Of a stretch of 64,000 nucleotides of DNA, positions 8,094 to 18,271 are shown piece by piece. The position numbers and the translations under genes are program-made. Origin of the DNA: Rhodococcus rhodochrous (GTDB taxonomy: Bacteria > Actinomycetota > Actinomycetes > Mycobacteriales > Mycobacteriaceae). Where the stretch lies: the NCBI RefSeq assembly GCF_014854695.1, contig NZ_CP027557.1, positions 5,372,891 to 5,436,890 on the forward strand, given 5' to 3'. Each line of letters opens with the position of its first letter. Positions within the stretch are counted from its first letter, which is position 1. The notes below the pieces were generated by a model, which saw only the letters and a program-made list of their open reading frames with translations, did no database searches and had not been told where the DNA came from.

Positions 8094-10232
8094 CTACAAG
8101 CCGGGGATCTGGATCGTCACGCCGGGGAACACCTCGATCTGCGAGGGCACCGGGACGGGCAGATCGACCGGCGGCGCGGGAATCGTGATCGGCGGCAGGT
8201 TCGACAGGTCGGGCAGCTGGAAGGTCGGCGCCGGGGGAGCGGTGGTGGTCTCGATACCGGCGTCCTTCGGGACACCTGCCTGACCACCGATCGGCGCCGG
8301 CCACGGGAAGCTCTCGACGGGCGTGCCCTCGAGCGCGCCGTCCATCGTTCCCTTCCAGATGTCCGACGGCAGTCCGGAACCGTAGATCGACCCGCCCCAG
8401 CTGTTGGTGATCGCCCCGGCATCGGGAGTGCCCATCCACACGGCCGTCGACAGCGACGGCGTGTACCCGACCATCCAGGCGTCCTTGTTCAACCCGGTGT
8501 CGCCGAGCTGCGTGGTGCCGGTCTTCGACGCCGACGGCCGCCCACCGGCGAGCGCGTGCCCGCGCGAATAGGCGGCGATCGGCATCATGGCCTGGGTCGC
8601 GTTGTCGGCGACCGCGGCGTCGAAGCGCTGCTCGCCGGGTGACGGCGGACGATCGAGGAGCACGACACCGTCGGCCGTGACGACCTTCTGCACGAAGTAC
8701 GGCTCGTGGAAGACACCGGACGCGGCGATCGTCGCGTAGGCGGAGGCCATGTCGATGACCCGTGCCTGGTACTGGCCGAGGACGATCCCACCCTCCGGCG
8801 GACCACCGTTCTCGCTCAGCGTCTGCCCCTCGACCCCGGGGATCGTCAGCGGGATCCCCGCTGCGTGCGCGGCGTCGGCGATCTTCTGCGGGCCGTTCGA
8901 CATGGACATCATGAGCCGGTAGAAGCTCGTGTTCAGCGACCGCTTGAGCGCCTCGGCGATCGTGCAGCGTCCGCACGACTCGCCCTCGACGTTGCCGATG
9001 CGGATGTTGCCCACCGTGAGCGGGGAGCTGTCGAAGCGCGCGTTGAGGCCGATCCCGTCGTCGAGCGCGGCGAGCAGGCCGAACACCTTGAACGCCGAAC
9101 CGGTCTGGACGGGGGCCTGCGCGAAGTCGAAACCGGCGCCGTCCTCACCGCCGTAGTAGGCGCGCACGGCACCGGAGCGGGGGTCGACCGAGACCACCGC
9201 GGTGCGCAGTTCTCCGGGTTCGCCGGACAGCGTGGACCGGGCCGCGTCGATCGCCGCCTGCTGGGCCTTCAGGTCGATGGTGGTGGTGATGCGCAGACCT
9301 TCGGTGTTGAGGGCCTGTTCGCTGATCCCCGCCGCGGACAGCTCGCGCAACACCTGGGTACGGATGTGGCCTTCCGGTCCGGTCGCCTCGGTGGCCAGCA
9401 CGAGGGTGTCCGACGGCACCGTCGGAGGGAACACCTGGTCCGACCGCTCGGCCGGGTCGAGGACCTTCATCTCGACCATGCCGTCGAGCACGTAGTTCCA
9501 GCGTTCCTCGATGGCGGGCAGGTTGTACTCGGGGTCGAGCGACGACGGCGTCCGGATCACCCCGGCCAGGACGGCGCCCTCGGAGACCGACAGCTCCTCG
9601 ACGGGCTTGCCGAAGTAGGCCTGGGACGCCGCGCCGATGCCGTAGGCGCCGCGACCGAAGTAGATGGTGTTGAGATACGCCTCGAGGATCTCGTCCTTCG
9701 ACCACTGCCGCGCCATCTTGGTGGAGATGACGAGCTCGCGCATCTTGCGTTCGAGCGTGCGATCGGAACCGACGAGCACGTTCTTGACGTACTGCTGGGT
9801 GATCGTGGAACCACCGCCGGCGGTGTCCTTGCCCATGACGTTGTCGCGGGCCGCGCGCGCGAAACCGGTGATCGAGAAACCCGGGTTGCTGTAGAAGTTG
9901 CGGTCCTCCGCCGACAGCACGGCGTTGCGGACGTGCTCGGGGATCTGCGCGATCCCGACCTCGACACGGTTGCCCTCCGGCGGGACCACCCGGGTGATCT
10001 CGGTGGCGTCGTCGGACGCGTAGACGCGCGCGAGCTGGTTCGTCTTCATGTCCGCCGGGGTCGGCACGTCCGCCGAGTAGTAGGCGGTGGCGAAGATCCC
10101 GAGCGGGACGAGCACGGCGAGAACGAACGCGACGAGTACGGCGTAGCGAACGATGCGTCCCCTGCGCTTCTTCGCTGCGGCCGCGGCGGCGCGCGAGGAT
10201 GTCGACCTTTTGGGGCTCGTCACTCGTTCCAC
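8094..10232 (-). CDS. Class A penicillin-binding protein, second copy
   Basis: 712 residues, complete bifunctional enzyme that polymerises and cross-links peptidoglycan outside the membrane. Membrane helix at about 30-52; GT51 motifs EDRNFYSNPG and GGGSTITQQYVK; transpeptidase motifs SAFK (SxxK), SLN and KTGTT are all intact. The tail after about residue 655 is rich in Pro, Ile and Val and ends VTIQIPGL; no PASTA domain. It has a short basic N-terminus instead of the repeat tail of ponA. The GTG start at 10232 has a weak ribosome site and a GTG at 10223 is possible. Probably an in-paralogue of ponA. Confidence 0.95.
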   Translation of the reverse strand: MERVTSPKRSTSSRAAAAAAKKRRGRIVRYAVLVAFVLAVLVPLGIFATAYYSADVPTPADMKTNQLARVYASDDATEITRVVPPEGNRVEVGIAQIPEHVRNAVLSAEDRNFYSNPGFSITGFARAARDNVMGKDTAGGGSTITQQYVKNVLVGSDRTLERKMRELVISTKMARQWSKDEILEAYLNTIYFGRGAYGIGAASQAYFGKPVEELSVSEGAVLAGVIRTPSSLDPEYNLPAIEERWNYVLDGMVEMKVLDPAERSDQVFPPTVPSDTLVLATEATGPEGHIRTQVLRELSAAGISEQALNTEGLRITTTIDLKAQQAAIDAARSTLSGEPGELRTAVVSVDPRSGAVRAYYGGEDGAGFDFAQAPVQTGSAFKVFGLLAALDDGIGLNARFDSSPLTVGNIRIGNVEGESCGRCTIAEALKRSLNTSFYRLMMSMSNGPQKIADAAHAAGIPLTIPGVEGQTLSENGGPPEGGIVLGQYQARVIDMASAYATIAASGVFHEPYFVQKVVTADGVVLLDRPPSPGEQRFDAAVADNATQAMMPIAAYSRGHALAGGRPSASKTGTTQLGDTGLNKDAWMVGYTPSLSTAVWMGTPDAGAITNSWGGSIYGSGLPSDIWKGTMDGALEGTPVESFPWPAPIGGQAGVPKDAGIETTTAPPAPTFQLPDLSNLPPITIPAPPVDLPVPVPSQIEVFPGVTIQIPGL

Positions 10233-10255
10233 TTTCTCGGTACCGGAAATCCGGA

Positions 10256-10270
10256 CGGGAGGGTCTCCCG
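10256..10270 (-). terminator. Possible weak terminator after the sugar ABC operon
   Basis: CGGGAG-GGT-CTCCCG, 6-base-pair stem, in the 116-base gap between the small membrane gene and the PBP start on the same strand. No T-run is visible, so it may only be part of the PBP promoter region. Confidence 0.3.
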
Positions 10271-10348
10271 CCCACCGTATGGTACGGAAACGACCACGGG
10301 ACGCGTCCGGAACACCGGTACGGTGCTCCTTCTCACGTCACGGGAAGG

Positions 10349-10540
10349 TCAGCCGGATCGGCGCCACGCGCGGAACGCGAACCCCCACATCACGACGAAT
10401 GCGAGCAGCACGAGGGACGGCACGATGCCGGGTTGCGGCGACGTCAGCTCGGCGACCGCGGAGATCACCGCCATCACCGTGAACACCGTGAGCAGGCCGA
10501 GCAGCATCTCGAGTCGGTTCCGGCGTGGAACCTTCCTCAC
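10349..10540 (-). CDS. Small membrane protein coupled to the sugar ABC permease
   Basis: 63 residues with two hydrophobic helices (about 11-31 and 38-56) and basic ends. The GTG start at 10540 overlaps the last bases of the permease gene (GTGA), the same spacing used between the two permeases, which supports a real gene. No family recognised. It may stabilise the permease complex or be an unrelated membrane protein carried by the operon. Confidence 0.65.
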   Translation of the reverse strand: MRKVPRRNRLEMLLGLLTVFTVMAVISAVAELTSPQPGIVPSLVLLAFVVMWGFAFRAWRRSG

Positions 10541-11439
10541 GACTTGACGCCGCCCGCGGTCAGACCCGAGATGATGCGGCGCTGGAAGAGCAGCACCATC
10601 ACCACGAGCGGCACCATGACGAGCGTGCCGCCGGCCATGATCGACGCGTACGGGGTGACGTACGGGTCGGTGCCGGTGAACCGTGCCATCGCGACCGTCA
10701 CCGGGGCCGTGCTCTCGCTCGACAGCTGCGACATCAGCAGGTACTCGTTGACGGTCGCGATGAAGGCGAGGATCGCCGTGGTGAACAGCGCGGGTGCCGC
10801 GAGCGGCAGCATGACCAGGCGGAACGCCTGCCCGCGCGTCGCGCCGTCCATGCGGGCGGCCTCCTCGAGTTCCCACGGCAGTTCGGAGAAGAACGAGGTG
10901 AGCGTGTAGACCGTCAGCGGCAGCACGAACGAGATGTTCGGGATGATCAGCGCCTGGTACTTGCCGATCCAGCCGATGTCGGTGAACAGCTGGAACAGCG
11001 GCGTCACGAGCGCGACGACCGGGAACATCGACGCGCCGAGGATGATGCCGGTGACGAAGTACTTGCCGCGGAACTCGAAGCGCGACAGCGCGTAGGCGGT
11101 GAACACGCCGAGCAGCAGCGCGACCGCCGTGGTGGCGCCGGCGATGATGACGCTGTTGAGCAGCGCCCGCGAGAAGTTGACCTTGGCGTCGGGGTCGAGC
11201 GCGTCGGCGAAGTTCTGCAGGGTCGGGTTCGACGGCCACAGGGTCGTGCTGAACGTCTCCGACGGGTCGCGCAGGGCCGTGACGATCATCCAGTAGCAGG
11301 GGGCCAGGCCCCACACGACGATCAGCGCGACACCCAGATAGGTGCCGACGGTGCTCATCCTGCGCTTGAACGGCACCTTGCGGGTCTGCACCGGCGTGGG
11401 CTCCGGCCGGCTCCGGGGAATCTCGGTGGTGACGGTCAT
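10537..11439 (-). CDS. Sugar ABC transporter permease, MalG/SugB type
   Basis: 300 residues, about six membrane helices. The EAA loop that docks the ATPase reads EEAARMDGATRGQAFRLVML. Overlaps the upstream permease by 4 bases and the downstream small gene by 4 bases. Inner-membrane half of a carbohydrate importer of the family that includes mycobacterial SugB and corynebacterial trehalose permeases; sugar specificity is not readable. Confidence 0.92.
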   Translation of the reverse strand: MTVTTEIPRSRPEPTPVQTRKVPFKRRMSTVGTYLGVALIVVWGLAPCYWMIVTALRDPSETFSTTLWPSNPTLQNFADALDPDAKVNFSRALLNSVIIAGATTAVALLLGVFTAYALSRFEFRGKYFVTGIILGASMFPVVALVTPLFQLFTDIGWIGKYQALIIPNISFVLPLTVYTLTSFFSELPWELEEAARMDGATRGQAFRLVMLPLAAPALFTTAILAFIATVNEYLLMSQLSSESTAPVTVAMARFTGTDPYVTPYASIMAGGTLVMVPLVVMVLLFQRRIISGLTAGGVKS

Positions 11440-12509
11440 ACGACCTCCCCCTTACGCTGCTTCTCCTGCGTACTCACCGCGTTGGCGCCGAGGAACCGCA
11501 CCAGCACGAAGGCGACGGCGAAGATGAGCAGGAAGGTGATCGTCGACAGGGCGGACGCGGAGTTCGAACCCTGCCGCATCTGGTCGACGACGAGCACCGA
11601 GATCGTGGACGTCGCGGGATTGGACCCCATCATGATCGCGGGCAGGTCGTACATGCGCAGCGCGTCCATGGTGCGGAACAGGATCGCCACCATGAGAGCG
11701 GGCTTCACCAGCGGCAGCGTGATCATCTTGAACCGCTGCCAGGCGTTCGCGCCGTCGACCTTCGCGGCCTCGTAGACGTCCTGCGGGATCATCTGCAGGC
11801 CGGCGAGGATGAGCAGCGCCATGAACGGCGCCGTCTTCCACACGTCGGCGACGATGATCGCGAAGCGCGCGGGCCACGGGTCGGCGGTCCACAGATAGTC
11901 GGTGCCGAGCAGTTTGTTGGCGGCACCGTCGTTGGCGAAGATGAAGAACCACAGCTTGGCGGTGACGGCGGTGGGGATCGCCCACGGCACGAGCACGGAG
12001 GCGCGCAGCAGGCCGCGACCCCGGAACGACTTGGCCATCACGACCGCCATCGCGAAACCGATCACCGTCTCGAGCGAGACCGTGACGACGGTGAAGAAGA
12101 AGGTGTTGAAGATCGACTGCCAGAACTGGGAGCCGAGGGTGCCCGGAGGGCACGGGATCGAACCGGTGGCGGTGTTGCAGGTCTGGGTGATCCAGCGCGT
12201 GTAGTTCTCGATCCCTACGAAACCGCCGGTGACGAACCGGCCCGTCTCGGGGTCGAGTCGCTTCGAGTCACCGTGCAGCGACATCCACACCGCTCGTCCG
12301 AGCGGGTACAGGATGATCACGGCCAGGACGAGCATCGACGGGGCGACGAACATCCATACCGGGACCTTGCGCCGCGTCTTCACCGCCGTGACGGGAGGTG
12401 CGGGCACGCGGTGACGTCCGCCGACACGTCCGCGGTCGGGACCGGGCACGGTCCCGACCGCGGGGGCGTGTGGCGGATCCGCGGGATTGTCGACCTGCGG
12501 GTCAGCCAT
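11436..12509 (-). CDS. Sugar ABC transporter permease, MalF/SugA type
   Basis: 357 residues. A cytoplasmic Pro-rich N-terminus (1-48) precedes six predicted helices. An extracytoplasmic loop has two Cys (TQTCNTATGSIPCPPG) that could form a disulfide. EAA loop: YEAAKVDGANAWQRFKMITL. Located 17 bases after the binding-protein gene and overlapping the next permease. Confidence 0.93.
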   Translation of the reverse strand: MADPQVDNPADPPHAPAVGTVPGPDRGRVGGRHRVPAPPVTAVKTRRKVPVWMFVAPSMLVLAVIILYPLGRAVWMSLHGDSKRLDPETGRFVTGGFVGIENYTRWITQTCNTATGSIPCPPGTLGSQFWQSIFNTFFFTVVTVSLETVIGFAMAVVMAKSFRGRGLLRASVLVPWAIPTAVTAKLWFFIFANDGAANKLLGTDYLWTADPWPARFAIIVADVWKTAPFMALLILAGLQMIPQDVYEAAKVDGANAWQRFKMITLPLVKPALMVAILFRTMDALRMYDLPAIMMGSNPATSTISVLVVDQMRQGSNSASALSTITFLLIFAVAFVLVRFLGANAVSTQEKQRKGEVV

Positions 12510-12526
12510 GTACTGCTCCTAGAGCA

Positions 12527-13810
12527 TCAGTTGCCGGCGGTCTCGATGCCGGCCTGGGTGTCGTCCAGCGCCTGCTGGACGGTCTTCTCGCCACGGATCG
12601 CAGCGTAGGCGTTGTCGGCGATCGCCTTGGACACGGCCGAGTAGTAGGGCGACGCCGGACGCGGCTCGGCTGCCTCGAGGGCCTCCTTCAGCGTCGAGAA
12701 GTAGGGGTACTGCTCGAGGATCGAGGCGTCGTCGTAGACCTCGGCGAGAACCGGGGCGCCGCCCGCTTCCGCGTAGTACATCTGTGCCTGGCGGGTCTGC
12801 ATGAACTCGAGGAAGTCGCGCGCGGTGGCGGGAGCATCCGAGAACGCGCTGATGCCGACGTTGTAGCCGCCGAGCGTCGAGACGCCGGGGCCGTCGACGC
12901 CGGGCAGGACGGCGATGCCGTAGTTGCCGGCGACCGATGAGCTCTCACCGTCGGTGTAGAAGCCGGGCCACGTGCGCAGGAACAGTGCCTCGCCGTTGCC
13001 GAAAGCGGTCTGCGACTCGCCCTCGGTGTAGGTCTGCGCGGCGGCCGGGATGATGCCGTCCTCGAAGTTGTCGACGATGAACTGCAGGCCTTCGGCCGTC
13101 TTGTCGTCGACTGCCGGGGTCAGGCCGTCCTCGGCGACGAAGGAGCCACCGAAGGCGTTGACGATCTCGGTGACGTTGACCGTCAAGCCCTCGTAGTTCT
13201 TGAACTGACCGATGTAGCAGGCGATACCCGCTTCCTCGGCCTTCGGGCACTCGGCCTTCAGGTCGTCCCAGGTCGCGGGGGCCTCGTCGACGAGATCGGT
13301 GCGGTAGTAGAGGAACGCGCCGTTGGTGTTCTTCGGGGCGGCGTACAGGGTGCCGTTGTAGGTGCCCGACTCGACGGTCGCGGGCAGCAGGCCCTCGGTG
13401 TCGATCGCCAGGTCGTCCTCGAGGGGGAGCAGCCAGCCGTTCGCGGCGAACTCCGCCGTGTTGGTGACGTCCACGGCGATGAGGTCGTACTCGTCGCTGC
13501 GGGCCTGCATCCGCTGGGCGATGTCGTCGTACTGGTCGTTGGCCTCCTTGGCCAGCGGCTTGAACGTCACCTGCTCGTCGGGATGCTCGGCGTTCCAGTC
13601 GGCGATGATGCTCTCGAGCGCCGCGTTCAGGGGATCCTGCCCCTCGACGATCGTGATCGGGCCACGGCCCTCACCGGAAGCAGCGGTACCCTCGCCGCCG
13701 GTCGAGGTGTCGTCGCCACCGTTGTCCGACGAGCAGCCCGCGAGAACGAGCGCGGTCGCGGCCGTCGCGGCGATCGCAGCCCTCCGCATCGCCTTCGTAT
13801 TCAGAACCAT
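12527..13810 (-). CDS. Sugar-binding lipoprotein of ABC importer
   Basis: 427 residues, extracellular solute-binding family 1. Signal peptide with lipobox LVLAGC, then a Gly/Ser/Thr-rich linker. Contains the family features AVDVTNTAEFAANGW, YAAPKNTNGAFLYYRTDL and a GGYNVGISAFS hinge segment. Resembles trehalose/alpha-glucoside binders (LpqY, ThuE, TusE groups); in mycolate bacteria such importers recycle trehalose freed by mycolyl transfer. The ATG at 13810 has a GGGGAG site upstream. Confidence 0.9.
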   Translation of the reverse strand: MVLNTKAMRRAAIAATAATALVLAGCSSDNGGDDTSTGGEGTAASGEGRGPITIVEGQDPLNAALESIIADWNAEHPDEQVTFKPLAKEANDQYDDIAQRMQARSDEYDLIAVDVTNTAEFAANGWLLPLEDDLAIDTEGLLPATVESGTYNGTLYAAPKNTNGAFLYYRTDLVDEAPATWDDLKAECPKAEEAGIACYIGQFKNYEGLTVNVTEIVNAFGGSFVAEDGLTPAVDDKTAEGLQFIVDNFEDGIIPAAAQTYTEGESQTAFGNGEALFLRTWPGFYTDGESSSVAGNYGIAVLPGVDGPGVSTLGGYNVGISAFSDAPATARDFLEFMQTRQAQMYYAEAGGAPVLAEVYDDASILEQYPYFSTLKEALEAAEPRPASPYYSAVSKAIADNAYAAIRGEKTVQQALDDTQAGIETAGN

Positions 13811-13844
13811 CAACAACTCCCCATTTCGAGGTCGGAAAACACAC

Positions 13845-13867
13845 GTCGGTGACCCAGGTGCACCGAC
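13845..13867. repeat. Inverted repeat between the ATPase and binding-protein genes
   Basis: GTCGGTG and CACCGAC arms 9 bases apart, in the 157-base gap between the ATPase stop and the lipoprotein start. Could be an operator for a sugar regulator or a hairpin that sets a different expression level for the binding protein. Confidence 0.45.
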
Positions 13868-13967
13868 ACCGGCCACTACTGTGGCACGCAGCACCGGTAA
13901 AAGTCGGCATTCCGCCCATCCTGAATCGGTCGAGTGTCGACTCCGCAGACCGATCCCGGAGCGATGA

Positions 13968-15041
<1,074 letters not shown>

Positions 15042-15088
15042 CTCGAAGATCCTTTCCGAAGCGGTACACGCTCGTGCGGTAGGGGAAT

Positions 15089-16543
15089 CTACCGTGCGTC
15101 GCTCGATCGGCTCTCGACCGGCGTGACGTCGTCGTCGTTCCACACCTGGATTCCGCGGACGCCCGGGACGTCACCGGCGCGGAAGACGGGGTCGCGACCC
15201 TGCTTGCGTTGCGCGCTGTAGTGATGGAACAACGCGTAGGCGATACCCGACAGCGGGATCAGGGCGATGAGGTTGACGGTGGCCATGATCCCCATGGCGA
15301 GGTCGGCCAGCGCCCACACCAGCGGCAGCGAGCCGATCGCCCCGAGGAAGACGCACAGCACGACCGCCGAGCGCAGATAGGGCAGGATGCGGCGCGATCC
15401 GGTGAGGAACTCCATGTTGGATTCGCTGTAGTAGTAGTTGCCGATCACCGAGGTGAACGCGAGGAAGAAGATCAGCACGGCGAGGAAGTGCACCGTCCAG
15501 TCGCCGAGCTGCAGCGCGAGCGCGTTCTGCGTCAGAGCGGCGCCCTCGAGACCGCTGCCGAATTCGGGCTCGGACAACAGGATGATGAAGGCCGTGATCG
15601 AGCAGACCAGCAGGGTGTCGAAGTAGACGCCGAGGCTCTGGACCAGGCCCTGCTTGACCGGGTGGGAGACCGCGGCGGCGGCGCCGGCGTTGGGTGCCGA
15701 GCCCATGCCGGCCTCGTTCGAGAAGAGACCTCGGCGGATGCCGTTCATGAAGGCGGCACCGAAACCACCACCGACGACCTCCTCGAGACCGAAGGCGTTC
15801 TCGACGATGAGGCGGAACATGGTCGGAACCTCGCCGATGTTGAGGACCACGACGATGATGCCGATGACCAGGTAGACGAACGCCAGGACCGGCACGACGA
15901 TCTGGGAGACACCGGAGATGCGGCGGATACCGCCGAAGATCACCACGCCGACGATGAGGGCGACGACCAGGCCCACGATCACTTGGAGGGTCATGGTCTT
16001 CTCGCCGACGGAACTCGAGACGGCGTCGACGATCGAATTGGTCTGCACCGCGTTGAACACGAATCCGTAGGTGATGGTGATGATGACCGCGAAGATCATG
16101 CCCATCCAGCGTTTCCGTAGCCCGTACTGCATGTAGTAGGCGGGGCCGCCGCGGAAGGTGCCGTCCTCGTCGCGCACCTTGTACAGCTGGGCGAGGGTGG
16201 ACTCGAGGAAGGCGGTCGCCGCACCGACCAAGGCCATCGCCCACATCCAGAACACCGCGCCGGGACCACCGAGGCTGATCGCGATCGCGACACCGGCGAC
16301 GTTGCCCGTTCCCACGCGGGAGGCGGCCGAGACGGAGAAGGCCCGGAAGGCGGACAGGCCCGGTTCTCCGTTGGGTTGCCTCTCGGGTTTCTCCACGATG
16401 GAACGCAGCATGTCGGGCAGGAGCCGGATCTGGATGAACCGGGAGCGGATCGTGTAGTACAGGCCCGAACCGATGAGCAGTGCGATCACCGCGTACCAGA
16501 ACGTGTCGTTGATATCGGTGACGAAATCGACCGCAGTGTCCAT
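15089..16543 (-). CDS. Alanine/glycine:cation symporter (AgcS family)
   Basis: 484 residues from the ATG at 16543 (a GTG at 16549 is also open). About 11 membrane helices, with the family segments SVSAASRVGTGNVAGVAIAI and GIRRGLFSNEAGMGSAPNAG that line the substrate and sodium site. Sodium- or proton-coupled uptake of alanine or glycine is the usual role. Only 47 bases separate it from the ABC ATPase on the same strand, so some read-through is possible. Confidence 0.93.
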   Translation of the reverse strand: MDTAVDFVTDINDTFWYAVIALLIGSGLYYTIRSRFIQIRLLPDMLRSIVEKPERQPNGEPGLSAFRAFSVSAASRVGTGNVAGVAIAISLGGPGAVFWMWAMALVGAATAFLESTLAQLYKVRDEDGTFRGGPAYYMQYGLRKRWMGMIFAVIITITYGFVFNAVQTNSIVDAVSSSVGEKTMTLQVIVGLVVALIVGVVIFGGIRRISGVSQIVVPVLAFVYLVIGIIVVVLNIGEVPTMFRLIVENAFGLEEVVGGGFGAAFMNGIRRGLFSNEAGMGSAPNAGAAAAVSHPVKQGLVQSLGVYFDTLLVCSITAFIILLSEPEFGSGLEGAALTQNALALQLGDWTVHFLAVLIFFLAFTSVIGNYYYSESNMEFLTGSRRILPYLRSAVVLCVFLGAIGSLPLVWALADLAMGIMATVNLIALIPLSGIAYALFHHYSAQRKQGRDPVFRAGDVPGVRGIQVWNDDDVTPVESRSSDAR

Positions 16544-16640
16544 CTGCACGATCTTGGTGGGTCGCGGACGGTTTCGCAGGAATTTCGTGCGTGTTCCCGG
16601 TCTCGTGGGCGGAGTCGGTGCCGGGCTCTACGCTCGCTGG

Positions 16641-17450
16641 GTGAGTTCGGACAAGATGTTGAGTCGTATCGGCGGGTTGCTCCGCCAGGCGGAGTCCACC
16701 GACAACCCTCACGAGGCCGACGCCTTCCTCGCCGCGGCGCAGCGGCTCGCGACGTCCTCCTCGATCGATCTGGCGGTCGCGCGCAGCCACACGGCGGCGA
16801 AGGAACGCCGCGCGACTCCCGTGCAGCGACTGATCACCATCGGCGAGACGGGCAAGAAGGGACTGCGCACCTACGCCCAGTTGTTCATCGCGATCGCGGG
16901 AGCCAACGACGTGCAGTGCGACATCACCGCGAACTCCACCGTCATCTACGCCTACGGCTTCGCCGACGACATCGACGTGTGCGAGGCGCTGTATTCCTCT
17001 CTGCTCGTGCAGATGGTGCGGGCGTCCGACGCGTATCTGCGCGAGGGCACCTACCGGAACGAGACCACGGTGCGCACCGTCGTCGAGGAACGCGGCGGTC
17101 GCCGGGTGCGCACACGTGTGCGCAAGCCCGTTGCCGCGGTGACGGCCCGGCTGAACTTCCAGTCGGCGTTCGCCGCGCGCATCGGTGCCCGGCTGGCCGA
17201 GGCGAAGCAGGAGATCGAACGCGAGGTGGAAACATCCGCGCCCGGTACGGCGTTGGTGTTGCGTGGGAAGAGTCTGGAACTCCAGGACTTCTACCGCAGT
17301 ACGTCGCAGGCACGGGGCAGTTGGCGGGGAAACCGGGCACCGTCGGCGCGCTCGGCCGATGCCCGGCGCGCGGGCGACCGCGCCGGACGCGCGGCCCGAC
17401 TGGGAACGGCACCCGAACTGCCGTCGGCTTCGAGGAGGCTGGAACGGTGA
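16641..17450 (+). CDS. DUF2786 domain protein
   Basis: 269 residues. N-terminal DUF2786 (SSDKMLSRIGGLLRQAESTDNPHEADAFLAAAQR split over residues 2-36) and a central DUF7168-like part; the C-terminus is basic and Arg/Ala-rich. Start chosen at GTG 16641 because TACGCT lies 6 bases upstream (leaderless type). Function unknown; its stop overlaps the metallohydrolase start by 4 bases and the pair recurs in actinobacteria. Confidence 0.85.
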   Translation: MSSDKMLSRIGGLLRQAESTDNPHEADAFLAAAQRLATSSSIDLAVARSHTAAKERRATPVQRLITIGETGKKGLRTYAQLFIAIAGANDVQCDITANSTVIYAYGFADDIDVCEALYSSLLVQMVRASDAYLREGTYRNETTVRTVVEERGGRRVRTRVRKPVAAVTARLNFQSAFAARIGARLAEAKQEIEREVETSAPGTALVLRGKSLELQDFYRSTSQARGSWRGNRAPSARSADARRAGDRAGRAARLGTAPELPSASRRLER

Positions 17451-17974
17451 CCAAGGTGCGCGATACCCGCAGAACCGCTGTGTACGAAGCGGAGTCGATC
17501 GTACGGAAGATGCTCGACCGCGCCGACGAGCGCGGTCTGCGGACCGTCGAGGTCGCCGGTTCCCACGTCACACTCCCGGTGGAGAGACGGTTCGCCTCCA
17601 TCGCCTCGGTCCAGGACTACATCGACGCCGTGCTCGCCCTCGACTGGGTACGCGCCCGGTGGGAGCGCGCCGCCGTGCCGGTGCGCGTGCGGGCCCGTGC
17701 GGGCAACGCAGCCGCACACTACGAACGCGACTGCGCGACGATCGCTCTTCCCGAGCACCGGGCGAACACCGCGTGGGCGTTCCGCGAGATGGTGGTGTTG
17801 CACGAACTCGCGCACCATCTCGATCCGCAGGATCCCGACGACGCCACCGAGGGAGCCCACGGGCCGGCCTTCGTCGAACGTTTCCTTGCCCTCGTGGGCG
17901 AAATCATCGGCCCGGAAGCAGCATTCGCGTTGCAGGCGACAGGGATCGCCGCCCCGGTGCATCCGCGTCGATAG
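17447..17974 (+). CDS. TIGR04338-type putative metallohydrolase
   Basis: 175 residues. The zinc-peptidase-like motif HELAHHLD (HExxH) is followed by GAHGPAFVERFLALVGE with the likely third ligand. The GTG start lies within the DUF2786 stop (GTGA), so the pair is coupled. No signal peptide, thus cytoplasmic. Substrate unknown. It is the last gene before the gas-vesicle operon, 297 bases away on the same strand, so shared transcription is possible but unproven. Confidence 0.85.
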   Translation: MTKVRDTRRTAVYEAESIVRKMLDRADERGLRTVEVAGSHVTLPVERRFASIASVQDYIDAVLALDWVRARWERAAVPVRVRARAGNAAAHYERDCATIALPEHRANTAWAFREMVVLHELAHHLDPQDPDDATEGAHGPAFVERFLALVGEIIGPEAAFALQATGIAAPVHPRR

Positions 17975-18271
17975 CCTCCGGTTTCCGAAACCCTTACCGG
18001 CTCGAGAACCTTTCTTTGGCATGCCCGCGGACGGCCGGGCGAGATCTGTAGCAAATATCGTATCCTGCTGCATAACATACTGATTGGTACTTTCCGAGCC
18101 CGTCGTTCACTCCGGGATCCGCATGCCGACGAAGCATGCGAATCACGGTCTCGAGTGACGTACTGTGGTTTGCATCACACAAAGACGCGCGTCGGCTGCG
18201 TACCGTACCGAGACTTCCCCGGCCCCTTCCGAGCACGCCACACGACGCGCGGCATACGAAGGAGAACGGTG
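17975..18271 (+). promoter_or_regulatory. Region upstream of the gas-vesicle operon with two inverted repeats
   Basis: The largest gap in the window (297 bases) and AT-richer than its flanks. It holds GGTTTC-C-GAAACC (17980-17992, just after the metallohydrolase stop) and CGCATGC-N7-GCATGCG (18120-18140, perfect 7-base arms), about 130 bases before gvpY. No convincing -35/-10 pair could be picked. The second palindrome is the better operator candidate. No gene was seen here. Confidence 0.5.
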
